Below are positions 9,299-16,989 of a DNA stretch of 64,000 nt, in pieces (position 1 is the stretch's first letter; each line of letters begins with the position of its first letter). The stretch covers positions 3,564 to 67,563 of the forward strand of contig JAWKSZ010000043.1 of NCBI GenBank assembly GCA_041402045.1, written 5' to 3'. The notes beneath the pieces are model-generated. The model had not been told where the DNA came from and made no database searches. It saw nothing but the letters and a program-made list of their open reading frames with translations. Position numbers and translations under genes: made by a program. The DNA comes from JAGQRJ01 sp041402045 (GTDB lineage: Bacteria > Planctomycetota > J058).

Positions 9299-11480
9299 AA
9301 CGGCCTCCAGGGGGGTGGACTTGTTCGTCGGAGGCGCCCGGGATACTCCGAAGGAGGTGAGCTGGTCGAGGTCCGAGGTCCCCAACTCCCGCTCGCAGTC
9401 CGGCGAGCTCACGCCCTCCCGCTCGGGGAGCGCGCCGGGTCGGCGTGCCCCGCGCCTGCCTCACGACCGGTTCGAGGTGCTCAACGAGCTCGGCCGCGGC
9501 GGCATGGGCGCGGTCTACCACGCCCGGGAGCGGCACACCGGACGCGAAGTCGCGCTCAAGGTGATCCTCGACCCCGAGCGGAACCCGCGCCGCCTGGCGC
9601 GCTTCCAGCGCGAGGCGCAGCTCGCGGCGTCACTCACGCACCCCGGAGTCGTGGCCGTGCACTCGGCGGACCTCGAGGGCTCGCCGCCCTGGATCGCCTA
9701 CGAGCTGATCAAGGGCGCGCGGACCCTGGATCAGGGGATCAAGGTCGCCCCGCCCCGGGTGCGGGTGGGCTGGATCCTGGAGGTCGCGCGGGCGGTGGGC
9801 GCCGCCCACGAGCGCGGGATCGTGCACCGCGACCTCAAGCCGCAGAACGTGCTGATCGACGGCATGGGCCGGGCCATGGTCACCGACTTCGGGCTGGCCG
9901 CCCACGAAGAGGCCGAGCGCCTGACCCGCAGCGGGGCCCTGATCGGGACCCCCCACTACATGGCCCCCGAGCAGATCGGCGCGGACCGCGCCGGCCTCGG
10001 CCCGCACACCGACGTGTGGGCGCTGGGGGTCATGCTCTACGAGGCGATCGTGGGCGAGCGCCCGTTCAACGGCCAGACCGTGCTGGCCCTCGGCGCCCAG
10101 ATCACGAGCGAGCGGGTGCCGGTCCCCTCCCAGCACGCCGACGGGGTCCCCCCCTCGTGGGACCACGTGGTGCTCAAGGCCCTGAGCCGCCCCACCGGCC
10201 AGCGCTACCGCGACGCCAGCGCCTTCGCCGACGAGCTGGAGCGCGCGCTCAGCGGCGAGCGCCTGGGCGCCTCGCGCCGGCTGCTGCGGCGCGCCGCGCT
10301 CCTGGGCGGGCTCCTGGCCGCCCTCGCGCTGTGCGCCGTCGCCGTGGACTGGGTGCGCGGGCGCGTCCGCGACCCGGCCGAGCTGGCCGCGCCGCTCCTC
10401 GAGCTGGGGAGCCTGCCCGGGGAGACGCCCCGCGACGCCCTGCTCCTGCGCGGCACCGTGAGCGACGACGTCGAGGCGCTCACGGTCGAGCTCGGCGAGC
10501 GAAGCTTCACCCTCCCGGTGCGCGGGGGCCGCTTCCAGACCGAGGTCGCCCTCGAGCTCGGCGAGAACCATCTGCGTGTGAGCGTCCCCGACGGCGAGGC
10601 GCACACCGCGACGGTGATCCGCGTGCCCCCGTGGTGGCCCGGGCTCTCTCAGCGCCAGCGCCCGCGGCTCCCGCTCCCGCCCGGGCTCAGCTTCGGCGAG
10701 GTCGAGGGCGAGTACGTGAACGCCGTCGACGGCTCGCGCCTGGTGTGGATCCCGCCGGCCGAGGACGTGTCCCTGGGCGGGCGCAGCGGCGACCAGGGGG
10801 CGACCCACTTCTTCCGCGACGAGGTCCGCCGCTCGGTCCCCGGCTTCTTCCTGGGGAAGTTCGAAGTGACCTGGGCCCAGGTGGCGACCTTCTTCGAGGC
10901 GACCCAGCAGCAGGTCGACCTGACCCGTCGGCGCACCTTCCGCTCGGTGGGCACCTCGATCGACGGCTCCCAGCGCACGCTCAAGCGCGCGATGCGGGCC
11001 GGCGACGACGAGCCCGCGGTGCGCTTGCAGCTGAGCGAGGTCCAGGGCTACCTCGAGTGGGCGGGTCTGCGCCTGCCGACCGAGGACGAGTGGGAGTTCG
11101 CGGCGCGGGGCGACGAGGGCTTCTACTACCCCTACGGCGGGGAGCTCGACGAGCGCCGGGTCAACGCCAACGGGACCCTGGACCTCCCCCCGGGGGAGGA
11201 GGGCGACCGCTACCTGATCACGGCGCCGGTGGAGACCTTGAGCGTGGGTCGCTCGCCCTTCGGCTGCTACCACATGGCGGGCAACGCTCAGGAGCTGGTG
11301 ATCAGCTCGTCGGCGACCGCGGAGTCGAGCAACCAGCACACGGTGCTGCAGAACTACGTCGGCCGCGGCGGGAGCTGGGTCAGCCAGCCGCGCTACTGCA
11401 GCGGGGTCGTGCGCTTCCCCCTGACCGACGACGTCTCCACCCAGGAGCTCGGCTTCCGGGTCGCTCGCTCTGCCGATTAG
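9294..11480 (+). CDS. membrane Ser/Thr protein kinase with C-terminal FGE-sulfatase domain
   Basis: A receptor-like kinase of up to 728 residues. The kinase domain spans about residues 60-320, with the glycine loop ELGRGGMGAVYHA, VALK at about 89, HRDLKPQN at about 178, DFGLA and MAPEQ, so it should be active. One transmembrane helix (about 330-355) leads to an extracytoplasmic part: a small beta region, then an FGE-sulfatase/C-type-lectin-like fold (about 480-728) with LRLPTEDEWEFAARG and GFRVAR. Kinase plus FGE fusions are common in planctomycetes. The start is uncertain: the ATG at 9294 opens inside a palindrome, while a strong AAGGAGG at 9351-9357 is followed by GTG at 9357 with no spacing. 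Its stop overlaps that of the convergent SRPBCC gene by 4 bases. Confidence 0.85.
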   Translation: MATASRGVDLFVGGARDTPKEVSWSRSEVPNSRSQSGELTPSRSGSAPGRRAPRLPHDRFEVLNELGRGGMGAVYHARERHTGREVALKVILDPERNPRRLARFQREAQLAASLTHPGVVAVHSADLEGSPPWIAYELIKGARTLDQGIKVAPPRVRVGWILEVARAVGAAHERGIVHRDLKPQNVLIDGMGRAMVTDFGLAAHEEAERLTRSGALIGTPHYMAPEQIGADRAGLGPHTDVWALGVMLYEAIVGERPFNGQTVLALGAQITSERVPVPSQHADGVPPSWDHVVLKALSRPTGQRYRDASAFADELERALSGERLGASRRLLRRAALLGGLLAALALCAVAVDWVRGRVRDPAELAAPLLELGSLPGETPRDALLLRGTVSDDVEALTVELGERSFTLPVRGGRFQTEVALELGENHLRVSVPDGEAHTATVIRVPPWWPGLSQRQRPRLPLPPGLSFGEVEGEYVNAVDGSRLVWIPPAEDVSLGGRSGDQGATHFFRDEVRRSVPGFFLGKFEVTWAQVATFFEATQQQVDLTRRRTFRSVGTSIDGSQRTLKRAMRAGDDEPAVRLQLSEVQGYLEWAGLRLPTEDEWEFAARGDEGFYYPYGGELDERRVNANGTLDLPPGEEGDRYLITAPVETLSVGRSPFGCYHMAGNAQELVISSSATAESSNQHTVLQNYVGRGGSWVSQPRYCSGVVRFPLTDDVSTQELGFRVARSAD

Positions 11481-11947
11481 CGGGCGGCGGGTTCGCGGGC
11501 GCCGAAGCGTCGGGCGAGGGCCTCCGCGCGGTAGGCGAAGATCCGCTCGAGGTCGGGGCGCACGAACCAGCGTTCGATCAGCGGGCCGCCCCAGTGGGCG
11601 TAGTCCACGCGATCCAGCACGCGCGTCGTCTCCGCGTCGAGGGCCTCGAAGGTGTGGGCGTGGCGCCAGAGGGTGTAGGGGCCCTTGATCTGCTCGTCCA
11701 CGAAGAACCCGGGCGGCTCCCAGGCAGAGATCCGGGTGCGCCAGCGCAGGGGCACGCCGTGGAGCTTGATCCGGTAGTCGATCAGCGCCCCCTCCTGCAT
11801 GGGGATCTCGCCCTCGGTCAGGATCTGGAACTGGAGCCAGGGCGGGGTCAACGCCTCGAGGTTCCGCGCGTCCGCGAAGAACGCGAACACGTCGTCCAGG
11901 GAGCAGGGCAGGACCTGCTCTTGCTCAAGCCGTCGGGTGCGGGGCAT
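11477..11947 (-). CDS. SRPBCC family protein (polyketide cyclase/START-like)
   Basis: A 156-residue helix-grip protein expected to bind a hydrophobic ligand. Recognisable are the N-terminal RLEQEQVLPCSLDDVFAFFA and NLEALTPPWLQFQILT, typical of SRPBCC proteins that occur fused or next to TIGR01777 epimerases. That is the case here: the start overlaps the end of the epimerase gene by 23 bases. It is the last gene of the operon redoxin - epimerase - SRPBCC. The ligand is unknown. Confidence 0.8.
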   Translation of the reverse strand: MPRTRRLEQEQVLPCSLDDVFAFFADARNLEALTPPWLQFQILTEGEIPMQEGALIDYRIKLHGVPLRWRTRISAWEPPGFFVDEQIKGPYTLWRHAHTFEALDAETTRVLDRVDYAHWGGPLIERWFVRPDLERIFAYRAEALARRFGAREPAAR

Positions 11948-12860
11948 GGGCGCCTCCTCGCGCGCGCGGGCCGAGGAGGTCGGCGAGCGCCCCCTCCAGC
12001 CGGGTGAACTCGAACTCGAAGCCCTGGTCCAGCGCCGCCTGGGGCACGACGCGCCGGCTGGTGAGCAGCTCGGCGGAGAAGCCGCCCAGGACCAGGCGCA
12101 GGGCGGTCTCCGGGACCGGGAGCCAGGCCGGGCGCCCCAGGGCGGCCGCCAAGGTCCGGGCGAACTCCGCCTGGGTCACGGGCTCGGGCGCGGTGGCGTT
12201 CAACGGACCGGCGACCTCAGGCGTCTCCAGCGCCCACACGATCAAGCGCACCAGGTCGTCGGCGTGGATCCAGGACCACCACTGCCGCCCGGAGCCCAGG
12301 CGCCCGCCGAGGGCCAGGCGGTAGGGAGTCAGGAGCGCTTCGAGCGCGCCCCCACGCGGATCGAGCACGAGCCCGATCCGCAGCCGGACCTCGCGCGCGG
12401 CGTGGGCTCGTGCCTCCGCCTCCCAGGCCTGACACACCTCCGAGAGGAAACCCTCCCCCGCCGACGCGGCCTCGTCCAGGACGGTGTCTCCGCGCTCCCC
12501 GTAGTAGCCCATGGCGCTGGCGCAGATCAGGGCCGGCGGCCGCTCGAGCGCGGCGCAGGCGCTGACCAGCGCCCGTGTGCCGAGCACCCGCGAGTCGCGG
12601 ATCGCCGCGCGCTTGCTCCGGGTCCAGCGACCGACGACGGTCTCCCCGGCGAGGTGGATCAGCGCGTCCGCGCCCTCGAGGGCGGCCGTCGGCGGGGCGC
12701 TGCGCGCGTCCCAGCGCAGCGCGTCGACCTCCCGCGGGAGCTCGCTGCGCGCGCGCTCGGGGTCCCGGGTCAGCGCGCTGACCGAGTGCCCGCGAGCGCA
12801 GAGCGCGGGCAGCAGCCGCCCACCCACGAGCCCCGTGGCCCCGCTGACGACGACCTTCAC
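11925..12860 (-). CDS. TIGR01777 family NAD(P)-dependent epimerase
   Basis: A 311-residue extended short-chain dehydrogenase/reductase. It has the Rossmann motif GATGLVGG at the N-terminus, LIHLAGE, SAMGYYGERGD, RIGLVLDPRGGAL and WSWIHADDL, all hallmarks of the TIGR01777 (YfcH-like) family, whose substrate is not known. The GTG start overlaps the TGA stop of the selenoredoxin gene (GTGA), indicating translational coupling. TIGR01777 proteins are often found near CarH/LitR-type B12 regulators and photolyases, which fits the divergent carH-like gene here. Confidence 0.88.
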   Translation of the reverse strand: MKVVVSGATGLVGGRLLPALCARGHSVSALTRDPERARSELPREVDALRWDARSAPPTAALEGADALIHLAGETVVGRWTRSKRAAIRDSRVLGTRALVSACAALERPPALICASAMGYYGERGDTVLDEAASAGEGFLSEVCQAWEAEARAHAAREVRLRIGLVLDPRGGALEALLTPYRLALGGRLGSGRQWWSWIHADDLVRLIVWALETPEVAGPLNATAPEPVTQAEFARTLAAALGRPAWLPVPETALRLVLGGFSAELLTSRRVVPQAALDQGFEFEFTRLEGALADLLGPRARGGAHAPHPTA

Positions 12861-13414
12861 GCCTGCTCCCTGGCGACGCCCAGCTCGCGCGCGGCCGCGA
12901 GCAGCTCCGCCACCGAGGGGTGATCCCCCGAGCGCTGGCTCACGTAGTGGTAGCGCAGGACGCCGTCCTGGATCACGACCACCCCGCCGTTCTGCCAGGG
13001 GTCGCCCTGGGTGCGGCCCTGACGGAACCCGTCGCGCCAGGCGCCGATCGCCGAGCCGACGGAGCCGGGTCCCAGCACGCGCAGGATCCCGCGCTTGAAG
13101 CCCAGGGCCTGGTAGAGCTCGAGCCCCGGATCGACCAGGAGCCGCACGTCCGCGGGCAACTCGGCCTCGTCACGAAAGGCCTGCGCCATGGTGGGGGTGC
13201 CGCTGCCGACGAACGCCAACCGCACGCCGGCGTCGCGCAAGGTGGAGTGGTGGGCGCAGACCTGCGCCACCTGTTGGCGGCAGAACAGTCACCCGAAGTG
13301 CCGGAGGAAGACCACCAGCGCGGGGGCCTCTGCCCACAGCTCCCGGAAGAGCACCTGGGCGCCGTCGTCGGCGGTGAGGACGCGCGCGGCTGCGTCCGCG
13401 GGAACAGGGGTCAT
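12857..13414 (-). CDS. predicted selenoprotein: AhpC/TSA-type redoxin (SelU/PRXL2-like) with Sec42
   Basis: A 185-residue thioredoxin-fold redoxin if the TGA at 13291-13289 is read as selenocysteine. Before the TGA the frame ends with ALVVFLRHFG; after it the same frame goes on as LFCRQQVAQV and stays open and conserved-looking to the stop at 12857. This gives HFG-U-LFC-R, a UxxC motif exactly where AhpC/TSA_2 (PRXL2-like) proteins have CxxC. The downstream part has VGSGTPTMAQAFRDE, LLVDPGLELYQALG and NGGVVVIQDG, the usual family blocks. A SECIS-like hairpin lies 26 bases after the TGA. The start is the ATG at 13414. The gene leads an operon with an epimerase and an SRPBCC protein, and is divergent from a CarH-type regulator. 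The alternative is a nonsense mutation or base error. Peroxidase activity is inferred only. Confidence 0.85.
13249..13271 (-). promoter_or_regulatory. bacterial SECIS element for the redoxin TGA
   Basis: In the mRNA this is a hairpin starting 17 bases after the TGA. An outer 3-bp stem (GGU/ACC), one bulged C on the 3' side and an inner 6-bp stem (GGCGCA/UGCGCC) close a loop GGUC; a seventh inner pair is possible. The loop begins 26 bases after the TGA, within the 16-37 range accepted for bacterial SECIS elements, and starts with two G. The apex GCAGGUCUGC is the same as in the E. coli fdhF SECIS as I remember it, where SelB contacts the loop G and U. Confidence 0.8.
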
Positions 13415-13430
13415 GGCGCCTCGCATTCGT

Positions 13431-13443
13431 CTACAGTTTGTCC
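13431..13443. promoter_or_regulatory. candidate operator in the carH/redoxin divergent region
   Basis: CTACAGTTTGTCC, whose complement GGACAAACTGTAG resembles the palindrome GGACAAAACTGTCC found downstream of the carH-like gene. It lies 17 bases upstream of the redoxin start and 57 bases upstream of the regulator start, where an autoregulatory box would be expected. No binding data are implied. Confidence 0.35.
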
Positions 13444-13499
13444 AGATTCTGAAGACATGCAAGCGCCCGGGTGTTTCCTTCCGCAGAGAAAGTTCCCAC

Positions 13500-14480
13500 A
13501 TGTCCGCAGAGCAGACTACGCTAAGCGGAAGGAGCAGGAACCTGGACGTGGGCGAGCGCGGAATCTACAAAATGCGCACAATCTCTGAGAGGACGGGAAT
13601 CTCGCCCTCTCTGCTCCGCGCCTGGGAGCGTCGTCACGGGTTGCTCGAGCCCGAGCGCACCGACGGCGGCCACCGCCTCTACACCGAGACCGACCTCCAG
13701 GTCCTGCAGCGGATCCGCCAACTCCTGGACCAGGGCCGCTCGATCGGAGAGCTGGCGAGCCTCGGTCGCAAGGCGCTCCTGAGCCCCAGCCTGCCGCCGC
13801 TGGCGGCGCCCAAGGCCCCGCCGCCGCGCCCCCAGCCGACCGTCGTGGAGCCAGGCCTCTCAGGCCTGCGCGACCGGATCGTCGACGCGGCGGTCGACCT
13901 CGAGGAGGCGGAGCTGCAGCGCGCGCTCGACGCCTGCTTCGCGCAGGTCGCGCCGACGACGGCCCTGGACTACGTGGTGTTCCCTGCCCTGCACGAGGTC
14001 GGCGAGCGCTGGGCGCGCGGCGAGTGCAGCGTGGCCGGCGAACACCTGATCAGCGCCAAGGTCGTGGGTCGCCTGATCAAGCTCCTGGAGGTCGCGAATC
14101 CGTCCGCGGGGCCCGACGTGCCCCGCGCGATCTGCGCCTGCCTCCCCGACGAACAGCACGTGATCGGCGCCCTGGCGGTGGCCTACCACCTGGCGCGCAG
14201 GGGCTACCACGTGCACTACCTGGGCGCGGCGATGCCGCTCCCCGACCTCGAGCGGAGCTGTCAGGTCCTGCGCCCGCGGGTCGTGGCCTTGAGCGTGGTG
14301 CGGGCGCCCCTGCTCGGGACCCACCAACCAGGCCTGATCGCCTTCGCTGAGCGCGTGATCCCCAACGGGACGCGGGTGCTGGTGGGTGGCCCGGGGGTTC
14401 GCGGCGCAGACCCAGCGCTCCCCGCCTCCGGAATCGAGCTGCTCCAGCCCGAGGCGGACCTGACCAAGGCCTTGGCCTAG
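13500..14480 (+). CDS. CarH/LitR-type B12-dependent light-sensing MerR regulator
   Basis: A 326-residue repressor with an N-terminal MerR winged helix (about 22-90; RTGISPSLLRAWERRHGLLE, GGHRLYTETDL), a Pro/Ala linker, a four-helix bundle (about 120-200) and a B12-binding Rossmann domain (about 205-320). W171-x9-E181-H182 matches the Wx9EH motif that lets CarH proteins hold the 5'-deoxyadenosyl group, and E218-x-H220-x-x-G223 is the cobalamin-binding motif with the lower His ligand. CarH tetramers repress in the dark and fall apart when light breaks the Co-C bond. Residue 172 is Ala; T. thermophilus CarH has its second His ligand there, as far as I recall, so the photoproduct may differ. The ATG at 13500 was chosen; a later ATG at 13572 would cut into the HTH. 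It is divergent from the selenoredoxin operon. Confidence 0.88.
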   Translation: MSAEQTTLSGRSRNLDVGERGIYKMRTISERTGISPSLLRAWERRHGLLEPERTDGGHRLYTETDLQVLQRIRQLLDQGRSIGELASLGRKALLSPSLPPLAAPKAPPPRPQPTVVEPGLSGLRDRIVDAAVDLEEAELQRALDACFAQVAPTTALDYVVFPALHEVGERWARGECSVAGEHLISAKVVGRLIKLLEVANPSAGPDVPRAICACLPDEQHVIGALAVAYHLARRGYHVHYLGAAMPLPDLERSCQVLRPRVVALSVVRAPLLGTHQPGLIAFAERVIPNGTRVLVGGPGVRGADPALPASGIELLQPEADLTKALA

Positions 14481-14576
14481 TTCCGTCCCCGCGGCGGGGC
14501 GAAATCGCCCGCACAGCTGCAAAAGAACTTACGCATTTCTTTCAACGCCACGAGGCAGGCGGCCCGGCGTCGCATC

Positions 14577-14621
14577 GGACAAAACTGTCCCATATCTAGA
14601 CAAATTTGGCACAGGGTTGTC
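14577..14621. promoter_or_regulatory. cluster of GACA-N4-TGTC-like boxes
   Basis: GGACAAAACTGTCC (14577-14590) is a perfect inverted repeat. It is followed by GACAAATTTGGC (14599-14610) and CACAGGGTTGTC (14610-14621), which keep the same half-site and 4-base spacer with one or two mismatches. The cluster lies 49-93 bases upstream of the next gene start, and a similar motif occurs before the carH-like gene. A CarH operator is one possibility. Confidence 0.4.
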
Positions 14622-14669
14622 GGCCGTTCAGATTGCGTACAGAATGCCGGCGTCAGAAGGAGAGCCCCC

Positions 14670-15134
14670 GTGGTCAACACCCCCCAACTGTTCAAAGACG
14701 TCCGTGTCCCCCATATCTCCGAGCGTCGTCCTGCCCCCCGCTGCGAGGCAGAGGGCTGCCAGGAGACCACCCGCAACGGCAAGCCGTTCTGCACCAACCA
14801 CGTGGAGCACCTGCCCTACGTGGCCGACCTGATCGACACCCTCGACGCCCGCGACGCCGAGCTCGCGCGGGTGCAGCGCCGTGGCGCGCGCTGCGTCGAC
14901 CCCACCGGGATCACGGCCCAGGAGATCCTGCTCCAGCTCAAGCTCTACGGCGGTCGAACCATCGCTCGGCTCTCCCGGGACCTCATGCTCGAGGAGGACG
15001 TGGTGGAGTCCTACGGACGCGCCCTGGCCAAGCTCGGCGCGGTCTCGATCGGCCGTCACCGCCGTGGCCTGCTGCTGCACCCCGAGGACCTCGGCTGCGT
15101 GCTGCGCCGTCCCTCCGCCGAGACGGCGGCCTGA
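14670..15134 (+). CDS. unknown protein: small Cys/His knuckle plus winged-helix-like domain
   Basis: I do not recognise a named family. The 154-residue protein has CEAEGCQETTRNGKPFC followed by TNHVEH near the N-terminus (about 25-47), a C-x4-C-x10-C-x2-H arrangement that could bind zinc. The C-terminal half (about 82-145; ITAQEILLQLKLYG, TIARLSRDLMLEEDVVESYG, ALAKLGAVSIG) looks like a winged helix, so a DNA-binding role is possible. The start is GTG at 14670 with AAGGAG at 14657-14662. Palindromic boxes lie upstream. Only 3 bases separate it from the next gene, so the two form an operon. Confidence 0.7.
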   Translation: MVNTPQLFKDVRVPHISERRPAPRCEAEGCQETTRNGKPFCTNHVEHLPYVADLIDTLDARDAELARVQRRGARCVDPTGITAQEILLQLKLYGGRTIARLSRDLMLEEDVVESYGRALAKLGAVSIGRHRRGLLLHPEDLGCVLRRPSAETAA

Positions 15135-15137
15135 TCG

Positions 15138-16052
15138 GTGCCCGCGGCGGGCGCGGTCCTGGTCACTGGCGCGACGGGGTTCGTCGGGCACCGGCTGGTG
15201 CCTGCGCTGCTCGCGCGCGGGCACGAGGTCGTGTGCACCAGCCGCAACCCTCGCGCGGCGCGCCTGCGCTGGCCAGGCCTGCGCTGGGTCCCGCTCGACG
15301 TGCACGACCCGGAGACCCTGGACGTGCTCGCGGGCTGCCGCGCCGCCTACTACCTGGTGCACTCGATCGGCGAGTCGAGCGACTACGCCGAGCGTGAGCG
15401 CCGGGCGGCGGCGCGCTTCGGCGAGGCGGCGGCCCGCCACGGGCTCGAGCGCCTCGTCTACCTGGGCGGCGTGCGCCCGCCGACCGGCTGTTCCCCGCAC
15501 CTCCGCGCGCGGCTCGAGGTCGGCCGCGCCCTGCGCGCGGGCGGCGTGAGCGTCGTCGAGCTGCGCGCCGGCATGCTGATCGGCGCCGGCAGCGCGAGCT
15601 GGCAGATCGTGAGCGAGCTCGCTGCGCGCCTGCCGGCCATGCTCCTCCCGCGCTGGCTCGAGCGGCACTCGTGGCCGGTCGGGATCGAGGACACGGTCCA
15701 CGCGCTGGTGGCGAGCCTCGAGCTCCCCGAGCGCGACGCCGAGAGCTACGCGATCCCGGGGCCTGAGCGGATCTGCCACCGCGAGCTCCTGGCGCGCACC
15801 GCCGACGCCCAGGACCGGCACCCGTGGATGCTCGGCGTCCCGTTCGTGACCCCCACGCTCTCGAGCTACTGGATCGCCGCGGTGACGGGCGTGCCTCTGG
15901 GCCTGGTGCAGGAGCTCGTCGCCGGGTTGCTCTACGAGCTCGACCCGTCGACGCCTGCGCTGTGGCCGCTGATCGGCCACACGCCGCAGCCCTTGGATCA
16001 GGCGATCGCCGCCGCGCTGGCCGAGCAGGCCGCGCAGCGCGACGCCGGCTGA
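15138..16052 (+). CDS. NAD(P)-binding SDR-like protein (YbjT/NmrA-type)
   Basis: A 304-residue atypical short-chain dehydrogenase. The dinucleotide-binding motif GATGFVGHRLVPALLARGHEV is at residues 10-30, then LDVHDPETLDVLAGCRAAYYLVHSIG and RLVYLGGV, as in YbjT-like proteins. The C-terminal region (SSYWIAAVTGVPLGLVQELVAGL) is helical and fits the C-terminal domain of this group. The start is GTG at 15138, 3 bases after the previous gene. Being in the CarH cluster suggests light or redox control, which is inferred. The substrate is unknown. Confidence 0.8.
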   Translation: MPAAGAVLVTGATGFVGHRLVPALLARGHEVVCTSRNPRAARLRWPGLRWVPLDVHDPETLDVLAGCRAAYYLVHSIGESSDYAERERRAAARFGEAAARHGLERLVYLGGVRPPTGCSPHLRARLEVGRALRAGGVSVVELRAGMLIGAGSASWQIVSELAARLPAMLLPRWLERHSWPVGIEDTVHALVASLELPERDAESYAIPGPERICHRELLARTADAQDRHPWMLGVPFVTPTLSSYWIAAVTGVPLGLVQELVAGLLYELDPSTPALWPLIGHTPQPLDQAIAAALAEQAAQRDAG

Positions 16053-16122
16053 GGCCCGCTCCCTCCTGACTCACTCGAACCCGGCGCGCCCGAGGGACGC
16101 GCCGGGTGGCGCAACCAAACGA

Positions 16123-16149
16123 AAACGGCGCGCCGGAGGCGCGCCGTTT
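16123..16149 (-). terminator. rho-independent terminator after rpsD
   Basis: A 12-bp perfect stem, AAACGGCGCGCC and its complement, with a 3-base loop, followed on the minus strand by TTTTCGTTT-like sequence. It lies about 45 bases after the rpsD stop and could also slow transcription coming from the plus-strand gene that ends at 16052. A second hairpin without a T run (CCGGCGCG/CGCGCCGG) is next to it at about 16080-16106. Confidence 0.75.
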
Positions 16150-16194
16150 GGCGTTGGACAGCGAGCGGCGCCCCGCGGGGCGCCGTCCTCGAAC

Positions 16195-16806
16195 CTAGCG
16201 GCTGAGGAACTCGACGACCTGGTTGATGTCGACCGGGAGGCTGATCTCGTCGGCGACGGGCAGGCGCGTGATCTTGATCGTCAGCGCGTCCTTGTCGATC
16301 GCGAGGAACTCCGCGATGTCGCGGTCGATCTCCTCGAGGAGCTTGGTGTAGTGAGTCTTGAGGTTGTCGCGGCCGCGCACGGCGATCACGTCCTCGGCGC
16401 GCACGATCCGGCTGGGGACCTTGCAGCGCACGCCGTTGACCATGAAGTGCCCGTGGGCCACGGCCTGGCGCGCCTGGGCGCGGGTCTTGGCGAAGCCAGC
16501 GCGCCAGAGCACGTTGTCCATGCGGCGCTCGCACATGAGCAGCAGGTTCTCGCCCTTGTTGCCCTTCTTGCGGCTGGACTTGGCGAAGAACCGGCGGAGC
16601 TGCTTCTCGCTGAGGCCGTAGTAGTGGCGGACGGTCTGCTTCTCCATGAGCGCCAGGCCGTAGGGGGTCAGCTTGCGGCGGCGCCAGGGGTGCATGCCCG
16701 GCTTGAAGGGGCGGCGGCGGGACGCGCGGACGGCGCCGCTCGAGTCGTAGACGTCGATCCCCAGGCGGCGATTGATGCGAGCCTTGGGTCCGGTGTAGTG
16801 AGCCAT
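16195..16806 (-). CDS. rpsD: 30S ribosomal protein S4
   Basis: A 203-residue primary rRNA-binding protein of the small subunit. It starts MAHYTGPKARINRRLGIDVY and contains YGLALMEKQTVRHYYGLSEK, RRMDNVLWRAGFAKTRAQAR and HGHFMVNGVRCKVPS (the S4 RNA-binding domain), and ends INQVVEFLSR. These sequences, including RINRRLG and VVEFLSR, match planctomycete S4 rather than the form with a Cys-rich N-terminus, and support the taxonomic call. The ATG at 16806 is chosen because all conserved sequence begins there. The gene stands alone, not in the usual S13-S11-S4-rpoA cluster. Confidence 0.97.
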   Translation of the reverse strand: MAHYTGPKARINRRLGIDVYDSSGAVRASRRRPFKPGMHPWRRRKLTPYGLALMEKQTVRHYYGLSEKQLRRFFAKSSRKKGNKGENLLLMCERRMDNVLWRAGFAKTRAQARQAVAHGHFMVNGVRCKVPSRIVRAEDVIAVRGRDNLKTHYTKLLEEIDRDIAEFLAIDKDALTIKITRLPVADEISLPVDINQVVEFLSR

Positions 16807-16989
16807 GAGTGGTCCTCTGCGAGCTGTCTCAGCGCAGCCCGCTCCGTGTCTAGAACGCGGATGGTTTGCTTGTATGCCCGCTCGCGGTGGGCCGCGAACG
16901 AAGGCGCGTAGTTTAGCGTGGGCCGCCGGAGGGGTCCAGCGCGCGCACAGAAAACCATAACCGGCCAACAACGCGGGACTTGAGCCGAT

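Noticed and set aside
9357..9359. GTG right after AAGGAGG as the kinase start
   Set aside because: There is no spacing between the Shine-Dalgarno and the codon, so it cannot be used in the usual way; the ATG at 9294 was kept with low certainty.
13289..13291. TGA in the redoxin gene as a pseudogene-making nonsense mutation
   Set aside because: The frame continues without shift, the stop falls on the redox Cys position, and a SECIS-like hairpin is at the right distance. A mutation would not be expected to meet all three.
16080..16106. Terminator of the SDR gene
   Set aside because: The hairpin is good, but no T run follows on the plus strand; it was not listed on its own.
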